Shown here one piece after another: positions 1-12,062 of a stretch of 64,000 nt of DNA. The stretch is from Neurospora tetrasperma FGSC 2508. Lineage: Eukaryota > Ascomycota > Sordariomycetes > Sordariales > Sordariaceae. Below the pieces are notes generated by a model. That model did not search any database. It had not been told where the DNA came from and saw only the letters and a program-made list of their open reading frames with translations. A program made the translations under genes and the position numbers. Each line of letters begins with the position of its first letter. Position 1 is the first letter of the stretch. The stretch covers positions 3,318,723-3,382,722 of the forward strand of contig NW_009799179.1 in the NCBI RefSeq assembly GCF_000213175.1, written 5' to 3'.

Positions 1-1542
1 CTCCAGGAACCTTCTCTTCTCCAAGAAGTTCTTCTGGTTCGGAAACGAGGCCGTCGATCTGAAGTCCATCAGCAGCTTCAAGGCTGACAAGGCCGCCGAT
101 GTTGCGCACCACGTTACCGCCTGGGCCGCCGAGACTGGCAAGGGTCTCCTCTTCTTCAGCGAGAAGTCTGACAAGGCCGCTCCCCACGGCGCCATCCACC
201 TCGTAAGGATATCTTGATCTTTTGCGCTACTATCAGCTGCACATCTTGCTAACCGCTACTTTTGTAGGCCGATGCTTCTGAGCCCGCCACCGACGGTCCT
301 ACCAAGTTCCACTTCACTGCCAAGGGCCACAAGCACGCTTTCAAGGCTTCCAACACCGCTGAGCGCGACAACTGGGTCAGTCAGCTCAAGGTCAAGATCG
401 CCGAGGCCAAGGAGCTCGCCACCACCGTTGTTGAGAGCGAGACCTACAAGAAGACCATCGAGACCCTCAAGCCTGCTGCTGTGAAGAAGGAGGAGAAGGC
501 CCCCGAGGCCGCTGCCGCTACTGAGCCCGCCACTGAGGCTGCCGCTGAGACTCCTGCCACCGAGGAGACCCCTGCTGCCACTGAGGAGGTTGCTGCCACT
601 GAGCCCGTCGCTAAGGAGGAGGCCAAGGAGGAGGGTTCCAAGCGTCGCTCTGCTAGCCGCAAGCGCACTTCGATCTTCGGCAACCTTGGCTTTGGCAAGA
701 AGGAAGAGAAGAAGCCCGTCACCGTTGAGGCTGTCCCCGAGCCCCAGGAGGGTGAGACCGAGGCTCCTGCTGCTGAGGCCGCCACCGAGGCCCCCGCCAC
801 TGAGGAGGCTGCTGCCACCACCGAGCCCGCTGTCGCCGAGACCTCTGCTGCTCCTGTCGAGGAGGCTGCTGCCCCCGCTGAGGAGAAGAAGGAGGAGGCT
901 GCTGAGACCCCCGTCAGGCCCACCCCTGCCAAGCGCACCAGCCTTTTCGGCAACCTTTCCTTCGGCAAGAAGAAGGCTGCCTCTCCTGCGCCCGTTGCTA
1001 CCGAGGAGGCCCCTGCTGCCACCACTGAGCCCGTCGCCGAGACCGCTCCTGTGATCCCTGCCGTTGACACCACCGAGCCCCTCTCTACCGAGGTCAACTC
1101 TCCCGCGACTGTCCCCACTGAGACCGTCGAGGTCCCCGCTGCCACCAACGGCGAGTCTTCTCCCAAGAAGGAGGTCAAGAGCGATAAGCGCAAGAGCTCT
1201 CTTCCCTTCGCCTTTGGCAAGAAGGAGAAGGCCACCTCTGACGAGGAGATTGAGAAGCCCAAGTCTCCCTCTCCCTTCTCTCGTCTCCGTGATACGATCA
1301 AGGGCAAGGGTAAGGGTAAGGCCGAGAAGTCTGACAAGGTTGAGGAGAAGACCGAGGAGGTTCCCGCCATCCCCGAGACTGAGGTCGAGGCTGAGGCCGC
1401 CAAGGAGGAGGCTGCTCCTGCCACCACCGAGGAGGTTGCTAAGCCCGCTACCGAGACTGAGGCCACTCCCGCCGCCCCGGCTACCGAGGAGACTGAGGCT
1501 GAGAAGCCTGCTGCCTCTGTCCCTGTGACTGCTGCCGCCTAG
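1..1542 (+). CDS. PH-domain protein with Ala/Glu-rich tail (5' end outside window)
   Basis: Two exons are visible: 1-202 (reading from base 2) and 268-1542, joined over a 65-nt intron with GTAAGG donor, a CTAAC branch point near 248 and a TAG acceptor. The first ~115 visible residues look like the C-terminal two thirds of a pleckstrin-homology domain, ending in the usual amphipathic helix with a Trp (ERDNWVSQLKVKI). The rest is low-complexity Ala/Glu/Pro/Lys sequence carrying three spaced repeats of a basic-aromatic motif: KRTSIFGNLGFGKK, KRTSLFGNLSFGKK and a diverged KRKSSLPFAFGKK. A fourth basic block (SPFSRLRDTIKGKGKGK) follows. PH domains usually bind phosphoinositides, so a membrane-associated role is likely but not shown. 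It resembles fungal PH proteins of the Meu6 type; that link is from memory and unsure. The start lies upstream of the window. Confidence 0.8.
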
Positions 1543-2010
1543 ACATCGGCACCGTCGGCGTCCGAACGGCCGCTTCGAGTTCGATACACTAGGATGGATT
1601 GACGCGAGGACTCCCTCAAAATAATTTTTTTAATAATCACCACACAAACAAAACAAATACCCTACCATACTAATTAATCGCTGCGGGTTTGGTCGGAATC
1701 GGGTCTGCATTTCGAGAGATACCCCTTTTGAGATTGGTTTCTTCTGATACCCTCATGGAAAGAACAAGTAAGAGAGAGAGAATAAGAGAGACAAACGGGC
1801 ATGGAAAGCTTTGCACTCGCGAGAGATTTTTTGTCTTTGGTTCCAGTTTAGCATCATCTGTGTCTGCCTTTGTTTCTTTACAGTAGTGTCCTTATAGCCA
1901 ATCAACCATACTACCATTATACCCAAGACCCTATGCTAGATTCGCCTGTCCTGCTGTCGCTGCATGATCATAGGAACATTAAGCCGTAAAGTCTTCCTCC
2001 ACCTTTGCGC
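1543..2010. other. Convergent intergenic region
   Basis: The region lies between two gene 3' ends. It holds A/T-rich runs just after the PH-gene stop (about 1617-1680) that could serve as a polyadenylation region. No coding frame with support was seen. Confidence 0.5.
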
Positions 2011-3671
2011 TCACTTCTGTAAAGGCTTACCCATACCTCCAACCGTAACCATCTTGGTCACCTGGTATTCTCCGATACCATAAAGCGATCCTTCCCTTCC
2101 GAAACCACTCTCTTTAACACCGCCAAACGGACTCGCGGGGTCCGAAATCAAGCCAGTGTTGATACCAACCATGCCAACCTCAAGGTGTTCAGCAACCCTC
2201 ACGCAGCGGTGGATATCTCTAGAGAAGAAATAGCCCGCCAAGCCGACTTGGGTCGCGTTAGCCAGCTTGACCACCTCATCCTCCGTGTCAAAGGGGAACA
2301 AGCCAGCCACCGGTCCAAAGGTCTCCTCCGACGCCATGGCCATGTCGGGGGTCATACCCGTGATGACGGTCGGCTCGTAAAAGTTGGGGCCTAGGCTTTC
2401 GAGCCTGTGGCCGCCCACCACCACCTTGGCGCCCTTCTTCTCGGCGTCGCGGACGTGCTGCTCGACCTTCTCAATGGCGCGATGGTGGATCAGTGGGCCG
2501 TGCGTGACCCCTTCCTCGAAGCCGTTGCCGACCCGGAAGTTGTTCTTAACCTGCTCGGCGAATTTCTGGGAGAACTCGTCGTAAATCCCTCGTTGCACGT
2601 AGATGCGGTTGGCGCACACGCATGTTTGGCCGGAGGAGCGGAATTTGGAGGCGATAGCGCCCGTGACGGCCGCGTCCACGTCGGCGTCATCGAAGACAAT
2701 GAAGGGCGCGTTGCCGCCTAGTTCAAGAGAGAGCTTCTTGAGCGTGCCGGAGCACTGCTTCATGAGGAGCTTGCCGACGGCCGTGGAGCCCGTGAAGGAG
2801 ATCTTGCGAACCACGGGGTCAGTGGTCAAAGTGCTGCCGACCTCGGGGGTGTTTTCGAGGGCGGTGATCACGTTGACGACACCGGGAGGAATGCCGGCGC
2901 GGTGGGCGAGCTCGGCAATGGCCAGCGCCGTGAAGGGCGTCTCGCCGGGGGCTTTGCACACCACGGTGCAGCCGACGGCCAAGGCAGGGCCGACCTTGCG
3001 GGTGATCATGGCGGCGGGGAAGTTCCAGGGCGTGATGAGGCCGCACACGCCGACGGGCTCCTTGATGGTCCATACGCGGTTACCCGGGACTGAGGAGGGG
3101 ATGGTGTCGCCATAGATGCGGGGAGCTTCCTCGCTGAACCACTCGAAGAAGTTGGCGGCATAGGTGACTTCGCCCTTGGCGTCCGCTAGCGGCTTGCCGT
3201 TCTCCAAGGTGATAAGGGTGGTGAGATCATCGTGGTTCTCGACCATTAGGTCATACCATTTCCGCAGGAGCTTGGAGCGCTCGCGGCCCGTCTTGTGGCG
3301 GAAGGTCTCGAAGGCGGTCTCGGCGGCATCGATGGCTTTCTTGGTGTCTTGGGCATCGAATTCGGGGCAGGTACCGATGAGCTTGCCTGTTGCTGGGTCT
3401 TTGTAGGTAGGAACGAAGCGGAGTTAGTTGTATGTAAGTGATATGCGCATAAATGCAAAGACACAGCATGGGAATGCAGGCATAGATAGGTCGATATACC
3501 GTTGACTTCAAATGTCTTCCCCGAGTGGGCCTTTACCCATTCGCCATTGACGTAGCAAACGTCCTTTTTGAAGAGGGATGGATCTTTGAGCTGTTAAAAG
3601 GAAGGGAGCTGGTCAAAGCGGTTCTTTTGGCATCAATGAGTCTGCTTATACGGACGGACCTTGGGGACCAT
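2011..3671 (-). CDS. Succinate-semialdehyde dehydrogenase, NAD(P)+
   Basis: This aldehyde dehydrogenase oxidises succinate semialdehyde to succinate, the last step of the GABA shunt. Model on the minus strand: exon 1 3671-3660 (MVPK), exon 2 3590-3500, exon 3 3398-2011; 496 residues, normal for the family. Exon 1 is only 12 nt and its donor (GTCCGT) is weak, so the extreme N-terminus is the least certain part. ALDH landmarks are clear: the PWNFP cofactor-binding motif, CKAPGETPF, the catalytic Glu in SLELGGNAPF and the catalytic Cys in SGQTCVCANR. The C-terminus (GEYQVTKMVTVGGM) and PFGGVKESGFGREG are typical of the GabD/Uga2 branch. No clear mitochondrial presequence is seen, so a cytosolic enzyme is likely (inference). 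It is convergent with the PH-domain gene. Confidence 0.93.
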
Positions 3672-4062
3672 GGTGGAGGCTAGTCGTGAGTATGAGTGTA
3701 GTACTAGTGGTAGGGACTTCGTCTGGAAGCGGGATCTGATGATGGCTGTGTTTCTGGAAGCGGAGAAAAAGGATCTTTGTAAGAGAGTCATCTTGGTGAC
3801 AGGACGGGAGTTTGACGAACGTCAGTGTGGGTGTGGCTCGAAGAAGGCGACGGCGTTTCAACTGACTAGTAGTTTGTATGAGGAGAAGGGTCTGTATGCA
3901 GCGAATAGGTGCCTCAGAAATCCAGGGCCGCGGATGTCAATGCGAGGGGAAGCTCAGACAGGATCGCAGTTTGACAGGTATGTAACGAGCGGGATGCCGG
4001 TCATGTGCGGGGAAGTAGTTGGAGAAAGTTGAGACTTGTTTGGATTGGATGGAGGCGAATCC
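3672..4062. other. Upstream region of the dehydrogenase
   Basis: 391 bases lying 5' of the dehydrogenase gene. Open frames here are short and lack family features. It probably contains the promoter and 5' leader; no defined motif is claimed. Confidence 0.4.
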
Positions 4063-4464
4063 ATGTTGTCGATGATTCGCAGCACTACGTACACTACACT
4101 CCAAACAGCGATGACGACCGCTCCTGCAGTGGAGTTAGTGGGACTGTTTACCCCCAACAATGCTAGCCTCGATGACGTCGGCCTTATCGGGTGGGGTACA
4201 GAGCTGGAGGCTATCATCGACAGCCAACGTCCTTCCTCTCCCCCTCCTCCTCCTCCGTGTCCTTCCGCGACATATGTAGTATTGGGCTGCCCAACCCGAA
4301 CGTACATCCCGGCTCTCACAGACTCGCAAAACATTCTGATCCCCGAGAACGACCGGGACGAACTCCGTGCGAGCGTGCGCAACCATATTTTCACAACACG
4401 AATGTTACTCAACAGATTCCCCGAGCCTTCAGCCCTTGATGAGACAGAAGCATCCATAATTTAG
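4063..4464 (+). CDS. Hypothetical protein (weak candidate)
   Basis: An open frame of 133 residues from ATG 4063 to TAG 4464; the frame is open a little further upstream without an ATG. I do not recognise it. The central part has a poly-Pro stretch (about 4236-4257), then a reasonably protein-like C-terminus (ILIPENDRDELRASVRNH). The opposite strand is also open across much of this segment, so orientation is not certain. It could be the end of a spliced gene, a small gene, or chance. Confidence 0.25.
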   Translation: MLSMIRSTTYTTLQTAMTTAPAVELVGLFTPNNASLDDVGLIGWGTELEAIIDSQRPSSPPPPPPCPSATYVVLGCPTRTYIPALTDSQNILIPENDRDELRASVRNHIFTTRMLLNRFPEPSALDETEASII

Positions 4465-5865
4465 GTATCGTGCCGGGCGTCAATTCTTGTTGACACAGGA
4501 AGCAATGGAGACATGGAAGCTAGTATGTGCCCTCATCAAGGCAAAGTCACGTGTATATGGGACAAAAAGAAACGCCAGTGATGTCTCGATGTAACGGGAA
4601 ACACTCACCTTGAGAAGGGTGTTATATCAGCAAATAGCCCTAGCCCAGCGAGGAGAAGACTCCCGGATCGTGAGAATCCATGTATAAACCAGTAGAAACG
4701 CAGAACTTTTGAGTTGACGGGGTTCTTCGATTCCTGGGGTGGAACGACCAGAGCCCGAGTCTCAGCCACGGATATCCCAATGCTCAGACTTCCCCCAAAA
4801 TTATCCCATCCCTTTGGCCAGTTCAGATAATCACAAACATCCTGAAGGAACTGCAGAAGCTAAAAGGGGGTCAGCTTTGGCGGAGCCTTAAGTAAACAAA
4901 AGCCGTCATCTCACCCCTGAGTTCTCGGCGTCTCGGCGACGACCCCTTGCGACCACGAGCAGCACCCGCTCATGCCTTCCCATCTCCCTGTCCATCCGTT
5001 GCTTCACCCGGTGTCGATCACACTCCCCCCTCAAAAAAAGCTCCGAATATGTAGAAGGATGCGGGGTAACAGATAACGTCTTGTCCTCCCAAAGGTCACA
5101 CCTCGAGGCGAATTATACAGACTACAGCACTGGGATCTCATAGTAGCTGCTAGGATTAGCGAACAGTATCTTCTTTCCGAGTTTCCCTCGTCAGCGGACG
5201 GACAAATATTGCGTTTCACAAGATCTTGTCGGAGGAGTCCTTCCACCAATCCAAGTCAGCCCGGCTCGGGCAAATAATGATCAAGAAAAGCCATGGGACG
5301 CGCCCAAAGCAAAATATTGACTAGACGAGATCAACATCAGGGTTCCTAATGGTAAGCTGGGGCTGAGAACGTGATGTTTAAAACAAAAGTTCCCCGGTTT
5401 CTCTGCATCGTGGTCGAACATGATCACACTTTGCGGGGTTTGGTCATGTCGCACTGCTGATCGCCTTATTCAGGCTCAAAAACATAGCCAACCGTACACT
5501 CCCAAATATCCTTGCATTTCGTAGTAAACGAGCATGCAACCCGAGGATACTATTTGTTTTTTGTTTTCGTCTATTGACGGGGGTTCCCCGCCACGACATA
5601 TTGCAAAATCGAGTGGTATCACAGGCTTCGCACACAGCATGCCTGTCTGTCATTGAGACCATGATAGACTACTACGTACTTGGTCTGTTGTGGTGAGCAG
5701 GAAAGAGACAGGGAAAGAAAATCCAGCATGGGCTCGCTTCATCTAAATACCGTGCCAGCGCCGGTCGGCGAACGAAAATGAAGTTATTGTCTCGGAAACT
5801 GGGACGCAGCAATTTTCTTCTGACCGACGCCGACATAATCTAGCCCCTTGCATTTGACCATCATC
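4465..5865. other. Intergenic region
   Basis: 1.4 kb without a supported gene. It includes the presumed promoter of the GH79 gene; no defined element was recognised. Confidence 0.45.
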
Positions 5866-7834
5866 ATGAAGCGAATCCTGGGTCTCATTGCCTATGCTTC
5901 CGTCCCAACGGTAATTAATGCAGTGCAAATATCCGTCGACGAGACTGCGCCCAGCAACCCGGTCTTTGACGCGTATGTGAGCTACAGCATCGAGTTTTCT
6001 AGCTTCCCCGACTACGCAGGTAAGACTCCTTGCACGATCGCCGAATTTGACAGTTTCTGAAACGTGCTTTGCTTGCTTGCAGGGAACAACTCTCGCCCAA
6101 ACACCTTCTCCGAAAATCTCCTGGACAACCTGGGCAAGATCACGGGTACCAAGCCGTACATCCGCGTCGGCGGCAATACGCAGGACTACGCCCTGTACAA
6201 TGCCTCACTGCCCTATAGTCTGAATGGCACGATTGATCCCAAGCGTTCATCCGATTATCCAACCACAATCTTCATCGGTCCCTCGTTCTTTGAATCTTAC
6301 AATTCCTTCAAGAACACCAGGTTCATTCATGGCTTCAACCTAGGCCTGGGCGGCAACCGGACGTCCGGCTGGCAGACACTTCTAGACACGGTCCCGCTCG
6401 CCTGCAAGACCTTGGGTGGCGGGAAGTTGTTCGCGTGGACATATGGTAACGAGCCGGATCTGTTCTCTACTTCTGCCCAGGGCCCTGTGAGACCGCCTAG
6501 TTGGAACGAGGCAGAGTACGTCGACCAATGGCTAAACGGCACGAGAAAAATCCATGAGTTACTCGAGAGGAACTGTCCAGACCTGGCCAAAAATGGTACC
6601 TACGGGTACATTGCACCTTCATTTGCCGGCGTGGGAAACAAGTTGAAGGCACCGAAAGCGTGGGGCGAAGGACTTAATGAGGATAATAACATCAAGCTGT
6701 TTGCTACACATAAGTGAGTTTATGGAACCCCTTCAAGAGAGAGTGTGTCGTCCGGGTAAGGTAAAAGAAAAGATTGCTAACGACGTTGGTGATGACAGTT
6801 ACATCAGTGGCGCAACCTCTCCAGGGGTTACCCTCCAGGGGACCCTAATGAACCACTCCATGACGAAGGCCTCGGTCGATGCCCACATTGTTGAGTACAA
6901 TCAGGTCAAAGCCATCGATGCTGCGGCTCCACCGCTCATTTTTGGCGAGACCAACTCGCTATACAACCAAGGTCGTCCCGGGCTCTCAAATACCTTTGGT
7001 GCGGCTCTTTGGGGTGTCGACTTTAACCTATATTCCGCAAGTGTCGGCTTCAAGAGGGTACACATGCACATGGGTACTAATTACCGGGTACGTCTCCATC
7101 CACCCTTTCCGACACCTTTCTCTTCCAGTCATTCCCTTACCCATTATCGTCTGGTTCTTTCACACACACACACACTCTCTCTCTCTCTTTCGAGCCGCTC
7201 AACCAACTCTAACCTTGCTTTCATCCAGTACGCCTCCTGGCAGCCCATTGCTACCAACAAAGCCACCATTGGCACCAAAGCCCCTTACTACGGCAACATA
7301 GCCGTAGCCTCCTTCCTCGCCCCCCCTCCCTCTTCCCCCTACGACTCCCCCGCCACCTCCCTCGCAACAGTCAAACACCTCCCCATTTCCTCTACCCCAT
7401 TCCTCTCCGCCTACGCAGCCTACCACTCCTCCAACCTCACCCGCCTCATCCTCATCAACCTCCAATCCTACAACACCACCGCCTCAGGCGAAGGTCTTGC
7501 CCCTTTACCTCCTTCGTCCCTGACCCCTCGCCCTTCAGTGACATTCAACTTCACCTTACCCGCCGCCTATCTCTTGAAGGATGGAGGGAAAGAAAAGCAG
7601 GTGGTGGTGAAGAGACTGATGGCTAACGGGAGCGATGCCATTACGGGAATCACGTGGGATGGATGGAGTTATAATTGGGAATTGGACGAAGGTAGGCCGG
7701 TTAGGTTGGCGAATGTGACGAGGACGAGTGAGAGCGAGAGAGCGTGGGTTGGGGAGGGGACGAGTGATGGCGGGAAGGCGGGGTTGGGGGTGGTGGTTGA
7801 GGCGGGGAGTGCGGCTTTGGTTGAGTTTGTTTAG
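5866..7834 (+). CDS. Secreted GH79 beta-glucuronidase-like glycoside hydrolase
   Basis: Four exons: 5866-6019, 6083-6713, 6799-7087 and 7229-7834, giving 559 residues in one frame. The N-terminus is a signal peptide (MKRILGLIAYASVPTVINA). The central (beta/alpha)8 barrel carries YIRVGGNTQDY, the acid/base Glu in WTYGNEPDLF and the nucleophile candidate Glu in LIFGETNSLYNQG, both in the places expected for GH79. HNYI, created only by joining exons 2 and 3, is also typical of the family and supports that splice. The C-terminal ~200 residues match the GH79 beta-sandwich domain in layout. There are many Asn-X-Ser/Thr sites. GH79 enzymes release glucuronic acid or 4-O-methyl-glucuronic acid from glycans such as arabinogalactan; the exact substrate cannot be read here. 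ATG 5866 was chosen because it begins the signal peptide. Confidence 0.9.
7161..7188. repeat. (CA)n(CT)n microsatellite in intron 3 of the GH79 gene
   Basis: Seven CA units (7161-7174) run directly into seven CT units (7175-7188) within the 141-nt third intron, which is longer than the other introns of this gene. Confidence 0.9.
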
Positions 7835-8708
7835 TAGTCTTTCCCGGGAGAGGAGGGGGTTTGGGTTCGTTGTTTAGCTTTGCTTTGTGAACTTGGGAGC
7901 TGAAGGCTTTAATTTTCCTTATGAAGGTGGAAAACTGTATGTAGGAGATGTTGTTTGGGGAGTGGGGGGTAAGTGATCAAGTGCTGTCACGAGCGACAAG
8001 GATCACACAGATGGTAAGGTATGCAGTAGTTCAGTCAACAATTTGGACTTTGTTATTTTGTTTTGACTTTCATTTTTGCTTTGAAGCATTCATGGCGAGT
8101 AGGCAAGCCATTCAATATGATACAATCCAGTTCCAGTCCTTCTCGTGGTATATATGTACAAAAAGAAAATGAAGAAGACAGAAAAAGGGAAAAAAGAAGA
8201 GGACCCAGTAATGATGGATGAATGAATGGGATGTGGAGGGAAAGATATTGGTATCATGTAGCTGGAGAGACAAAAAGATCCAGCTTCCTTCCCTCCGCAT
8301 TGTGAATACCTGTGCTGCCCTGTCCCACGGTGATATTGGAGGATTCCATCCATCCTATAAGATGGCCTCGGATGATGATGACCATGTTTAGGTAGTTTCC
8401 CTCTCCTTGGGCCGAAGCTTGTTTTTTGGCAAGAGCAACCGATGAGCAGCACTTTTCCCGTCTTTCGCGAGAACCGTCGTTTCCCTGAGCAAGATGAACT
8501 TCAGTTTCGACGTCCTCGCAGGTCGTTCCTTCCATCCCCTTCCAAGGATTGAACAGGAAACCCAAACAGGTGATCATTGGCCTCGTCCAATGAAATTGGA
8601 CTCATCCCCCACGCGCTCACTTTGAGCAGTCCCCGTACGCGCACATCCATAAGTACCCGCCATCATCACTTCGTTCCACATACTAACACACACCAACACC
8701 CGGACCCC
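7835..8708. other. Convergent intergenic region
   Basis: 874 bases between the 3' ends of the GH79 gene and the membrane-protein gene. Both 3' UTRs are expected here. The open frames seen have no family features. Confidence 0.5.
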
Positions 8709-9783
8709 TCAACCGCTCCTCAAAGGCAACCTCCGATCCAACGCATGAAAAGCCTGCGTCCTGGGCGTGAACATTGGTGCCTCCACACCCCCATGACCGC
8801 CGCCCATTGCCCCCGACATGTGCACCGCCCTCGGGCTCGTAGGAGGCTGCTGCGTAGGTTGCATCTCCCACTCCTTGTTTCCGTAGTATCCCGTACTGGG
8901 GCTGCCGCCGCTCATGATGCCAATGCCGCCGTGAAGAGCAGTGACGTTGACGATTGGCAGCTTGCCCTTGGGCTTGCTCTCTTGCTCGTCGCCTGAGTTG
9001 CTGTCATCGTCGTCGTCGTACATGTCGAGCATCTTGTTGGGCCACATGGACCAGATGGAGAGGGCCAAGTTTGCTAGGTAGAGGAACCTATTTGAGTTGT
9101 GTCAGTCGACAAAGGACTACTGCGGAGGGAACAAGGAGAAAGTAAAATTGATGATTTAACGTACAGCATGTAAATGGTAGCAGCAAAAGCGCCCTTGGCA
9201 ATTTGGCAGTTCTTCTCGGCGTTGAACGGCCTCGCGACTGAGCACGACTTGGCAATGTACCACGGCACAGGGCTAGGGTGCTCGGGGTCGGCGTAATCAG
9301 GCCCGGCTTGGCCATAGACGGAGACGGTGTAGACCACCGTGAGGCCGAGACTGACAATCAGACCGAGGATCGGGTAGAAGAACTTCATGATGATCATGAT
9401 CATCTTGACGAGCAAGATGAAGAGGGAGACGACGGAGATGGCGACGTTGTAATCTGTTAATCTGTGTGGTTGCCCGATGTCAGTTGACACACTGTCTGTA
9501 GCATCGACTGCGTGTACTGGGACACTTACAGTTGTGACCATACAAAGGGCACTGTAGGTAAGGGTTGGTGGTTGGCGTATGCGTAGAGAATCATGTTTGG
9601 TGATGAGTTCCATCCCATGAGATGGCCGATCTCCCAGAATTGTGTGCGGAAAACGTCTGGTTGTTGGATTCCAAAGAGGACGAGGACACCGACGATGCCG
9701 AGTAACTCGAAAACCATGCCAAAGTAGAGTGGCCGCCTCATGCGCCATGGCCTTCGAATGAGTCTGTATCCCTTTGCCGCCAT
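8709..9783 (-). CDS. Four-helix membrane protein, function unknown
   Basis: Minus strand, three exons: 9783-9530, 9461-9165 and 9087-8709; 309 residues. The splice sites are clean (GTAAGT and GTACGT donors) and all three joins keep frame. Hydrophobic segments: residues ~18-40 (FGMVFELLGIVGVLVLFGI), ~88-106, ~109-135 (FFYPILGLIVSLGLTVVYTV) and ~178-200, giving a four-pass topology similar to MARVEL-like fungal membrane proteins. The last ~110 residues are cytoplasmic-type low complexity, beginning with an acidic Asp run (MYDDDDDSNSGDEQESKPKGK) and ending rich in Gly, Pro and Met. A Cys-containing loop lies between helices 3 and 4. I recognise no enzyme motif; a structural or scaffold role at a membrane is a guess. 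Confidence 0.82.
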
Positions 9784-11715
9784 TTTGGAAATATGAGTGA
9801 TGTTGTACTTTTGTAAGCCGAAAGGATGATACCCTTTAGTATACAGTGAATCGTCTGATAAGCGATCTTGCCTTGATGATCAACCCTTCTGCCGTCCGAT
9901 ATTGGTATTCGTATATATTGTCGTCGTCGCTCTGATCTAATTACCCGTTCGCGGGCGATTATCTTCCGTGTATGTTGGATGTATTTGATGTTGCTGAGCT
10001 ACCAGCAATTTCCCAAGCGGCTCACATCGAATGCCCAAGAAGTCGTCGTCGTTTGTCTTGAATCCTTCAATCCACCCCCCACGTCAGTCGACAACAGATT
10101 CCAAAGAGGCGATGTTTGGTTAAGGGAATCGTAAAAGCTGAAAACCAAAAAAAAAGAGGCTGACCAAGTACCTTTGGGAGGGAACGGGACAGGATTTAAG
10201 AGACAAGACAAGCAAACCAAGACCCTGGAGAGGGCGGCCCTCATGATTGCTCGCAGAAGGCCATCCTTTCTTCCCGCGGCCGCAGACTAACCGACCCGTC
10301 GAACCAATGTGCTTGGCTGCCTCGATGAGGGTAGCAGAAGCTCAGTGTTGCCCTTGTCCGCCCCCAAAGGAGCTCTCTACTAAGAATCTCTGGAGCCAAT
10401 GCCAGACAGGCTGATGGGCTGCATGGCCCCAGGTCATATCACGCCAACCGCCCAATCGGAGGCCGTGATTGAATGGCCCTGGCGGCGTGTAAGCGCCCGC
10501 CATCCCCTCTGGTGCTCCAATCCCGCGCGGCACAGAGCACGAAGACCTTGGTTCACGGTTGAACTGTTGGGATTGACGGCGAGTTTGTGAGTGGTGAAGT
10601 GCGACTCTGGCGGACTCTTGTGTGCAACCGAATGAGTCGGACCATGTTGCTGTTGCTGACACACCCATCTGCTTGTGAGGTGCGAGCGTGTTGCTTTTGA
10701 TAGTGAGCAAGGCACAGGCCCTAACGGCGAAGAACCGCCATGATCATCATCATCATCATCATCATCGCCATTCATCCCGAAAGGCAGGGTACACTGCATC
10801 AGGAAGGGGAACACAAAATATCCAGTTCCAGCTGCGGCAGTTCTGTATATCTACGGTTCAAGTGTCAAACTGTCAATCTAGTGTAAGTGATGCAGGGTAT
10901 TTTCTTCTGGATTCGTTAGAGCCCTGAAGCTCTCATCACGGCACGCTCGTGCAATCTTTCCAGAATGTCAGGAGATGATGTCTCGACACAACGGCAGGTG
11001 GAAAGGGGCAATTCAACTATTGAACAGAAGCTGCGAGTGTAGGCGCTCTCCTATGTGCCATCAATAGGGTTATCACCTCATGGCAGCAATACATAGGTAG
11101 ATCTAACTCCAACGGCTGTGGCCCGGCACTTGCCATCAACCCATCACCGTCTCATAGGGCGTTACGAAGAGCCGGGCGGCCTCGGCAATCGGCCACTGAA
11201 AATCATCGATTGCGAATCTACCTGTCTCGACTCTCGATTGAGCGGCAAGCTACCTACCTAGGTATATGCCAGTGTATCGAAAACGACAACGGGGTAACGA
11301 GGGGGGTGAGGGTGACGAGAAAAGTATGCATCAGTTGACGTTTGACAATCCCCCAGCCTGTCACTGTCACTGTCGCTGTCGCTGTCGCCAAACTCACCAT
11401 CGCCCCGCTGTCTGCCAAACCTCGCTGGGAAATGGGACTGGAAACCAAACATGGGGACGGGCAGACAGAACTCACCAGTCACCTCGAGTCACCCACACAC
11501 AATCCACCCAAAATGGACTGCCAGCCGCCAAGAACTTTTCAAGGACTGATGGTCAGTGCTCAAACGCGCTCTTCAGTCTCCGTCCAAAACGGCCCAAGCC
11601 CCGGCGTGATCGACCGCGAGTCGATGACGAGGCGGACAGGATTCCACCTTTTGCGGATCCGAGTTCAGCCGGTGAGGGTTGCCGTTCTGTGGACCAACCT
11701 CCAGTTGAGCCCATA
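9784..11715. other. Gene-poor region with simple repeats
   Basis: No supported gene. The first few hundred bases should be the promoter of the membrane-protein gene. Simple repeats include a CAT run at 10743-10767 and a degenerate CTGTCA/CTGTCG run at about 11360-11392. Open frames on both strands are short and compositionally odd. Confidence 0.45.
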
Positions 11716-11883
11716 GAGTAATTTCCCGTGTTCGTGCATGCTATCTGGAGCGGCACTCTGTATGCATTTAGAGGTCATATGCACTCACGGTTCAATGCCA
11801 AGACTTCAAAGCCGCCATAGAATAGGAATTTTGAGGGATGTTAGGGGGTTACAGTAGAAACTCCTGCTTTTGCAACCCCCCCC

Positions 11884-11925
11884 AGTTGCAAAATTCCCCC
11901 TTTTGCAAAGGATTTCTACTGCCCA
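11884..11925 (+). repeat. Subterminal repeat, left copy
   Basis: A 42-nt block (AGTTGCAAAA ... CTGCCCA) found again in the same orientation at 13972-14013. It contains two TTGCAAA motifs. Such subterminal repeats can be transposase-binding sites; that role is inferred. Confidence 0.8.
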
Positions 11926-12047
11926 TATTCCCTCTAGTGGTAATTCCTGCAACCTACAAATTACAACATTAACGGCCCGAAATTGCAAAAGGGAGGATGC
12001 TGGCAGTCGAATTGGGGTATCTGACAGCTATAGACGGACCGTCAGAC

Positions 12048-12062
12048 TTAGGGTTAGGGTTA
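12048..12062 (+). repeat. Short telomere-like repeat (TTAGGG)2.5
   Basis: TTAGGGTTAGGGTTA lies inside the Fot1-like element. Two and a half units can arise by chance or from telomere-repair filler; the site is too short to be a telomere. Confidence 0.5.

Noticed and set aside
444-1466. 340-codon open frame on the minus strand
   Set aside because: It is the antisense of the Ala/Glu-rich tail of the PH-domain gene; strong codon bias there leaves the other strand open as Ser/Ala/Val-rich nonsense.
2603-3115. 170-codon plus-strand frame
   Set aside because: Antisense to the dehydrogenase catalytic region.
10434-10814. 126-codon minus-strand frame with an Asp run
   Set aside because: The Asp run is a translated CAT microsatellite, and the rest has no protein-like character.
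12048-12062. Possible internal telomere
   Set aside because: Only two and a half TTAGGG units, inside a transposon; kept as a short repeat only.
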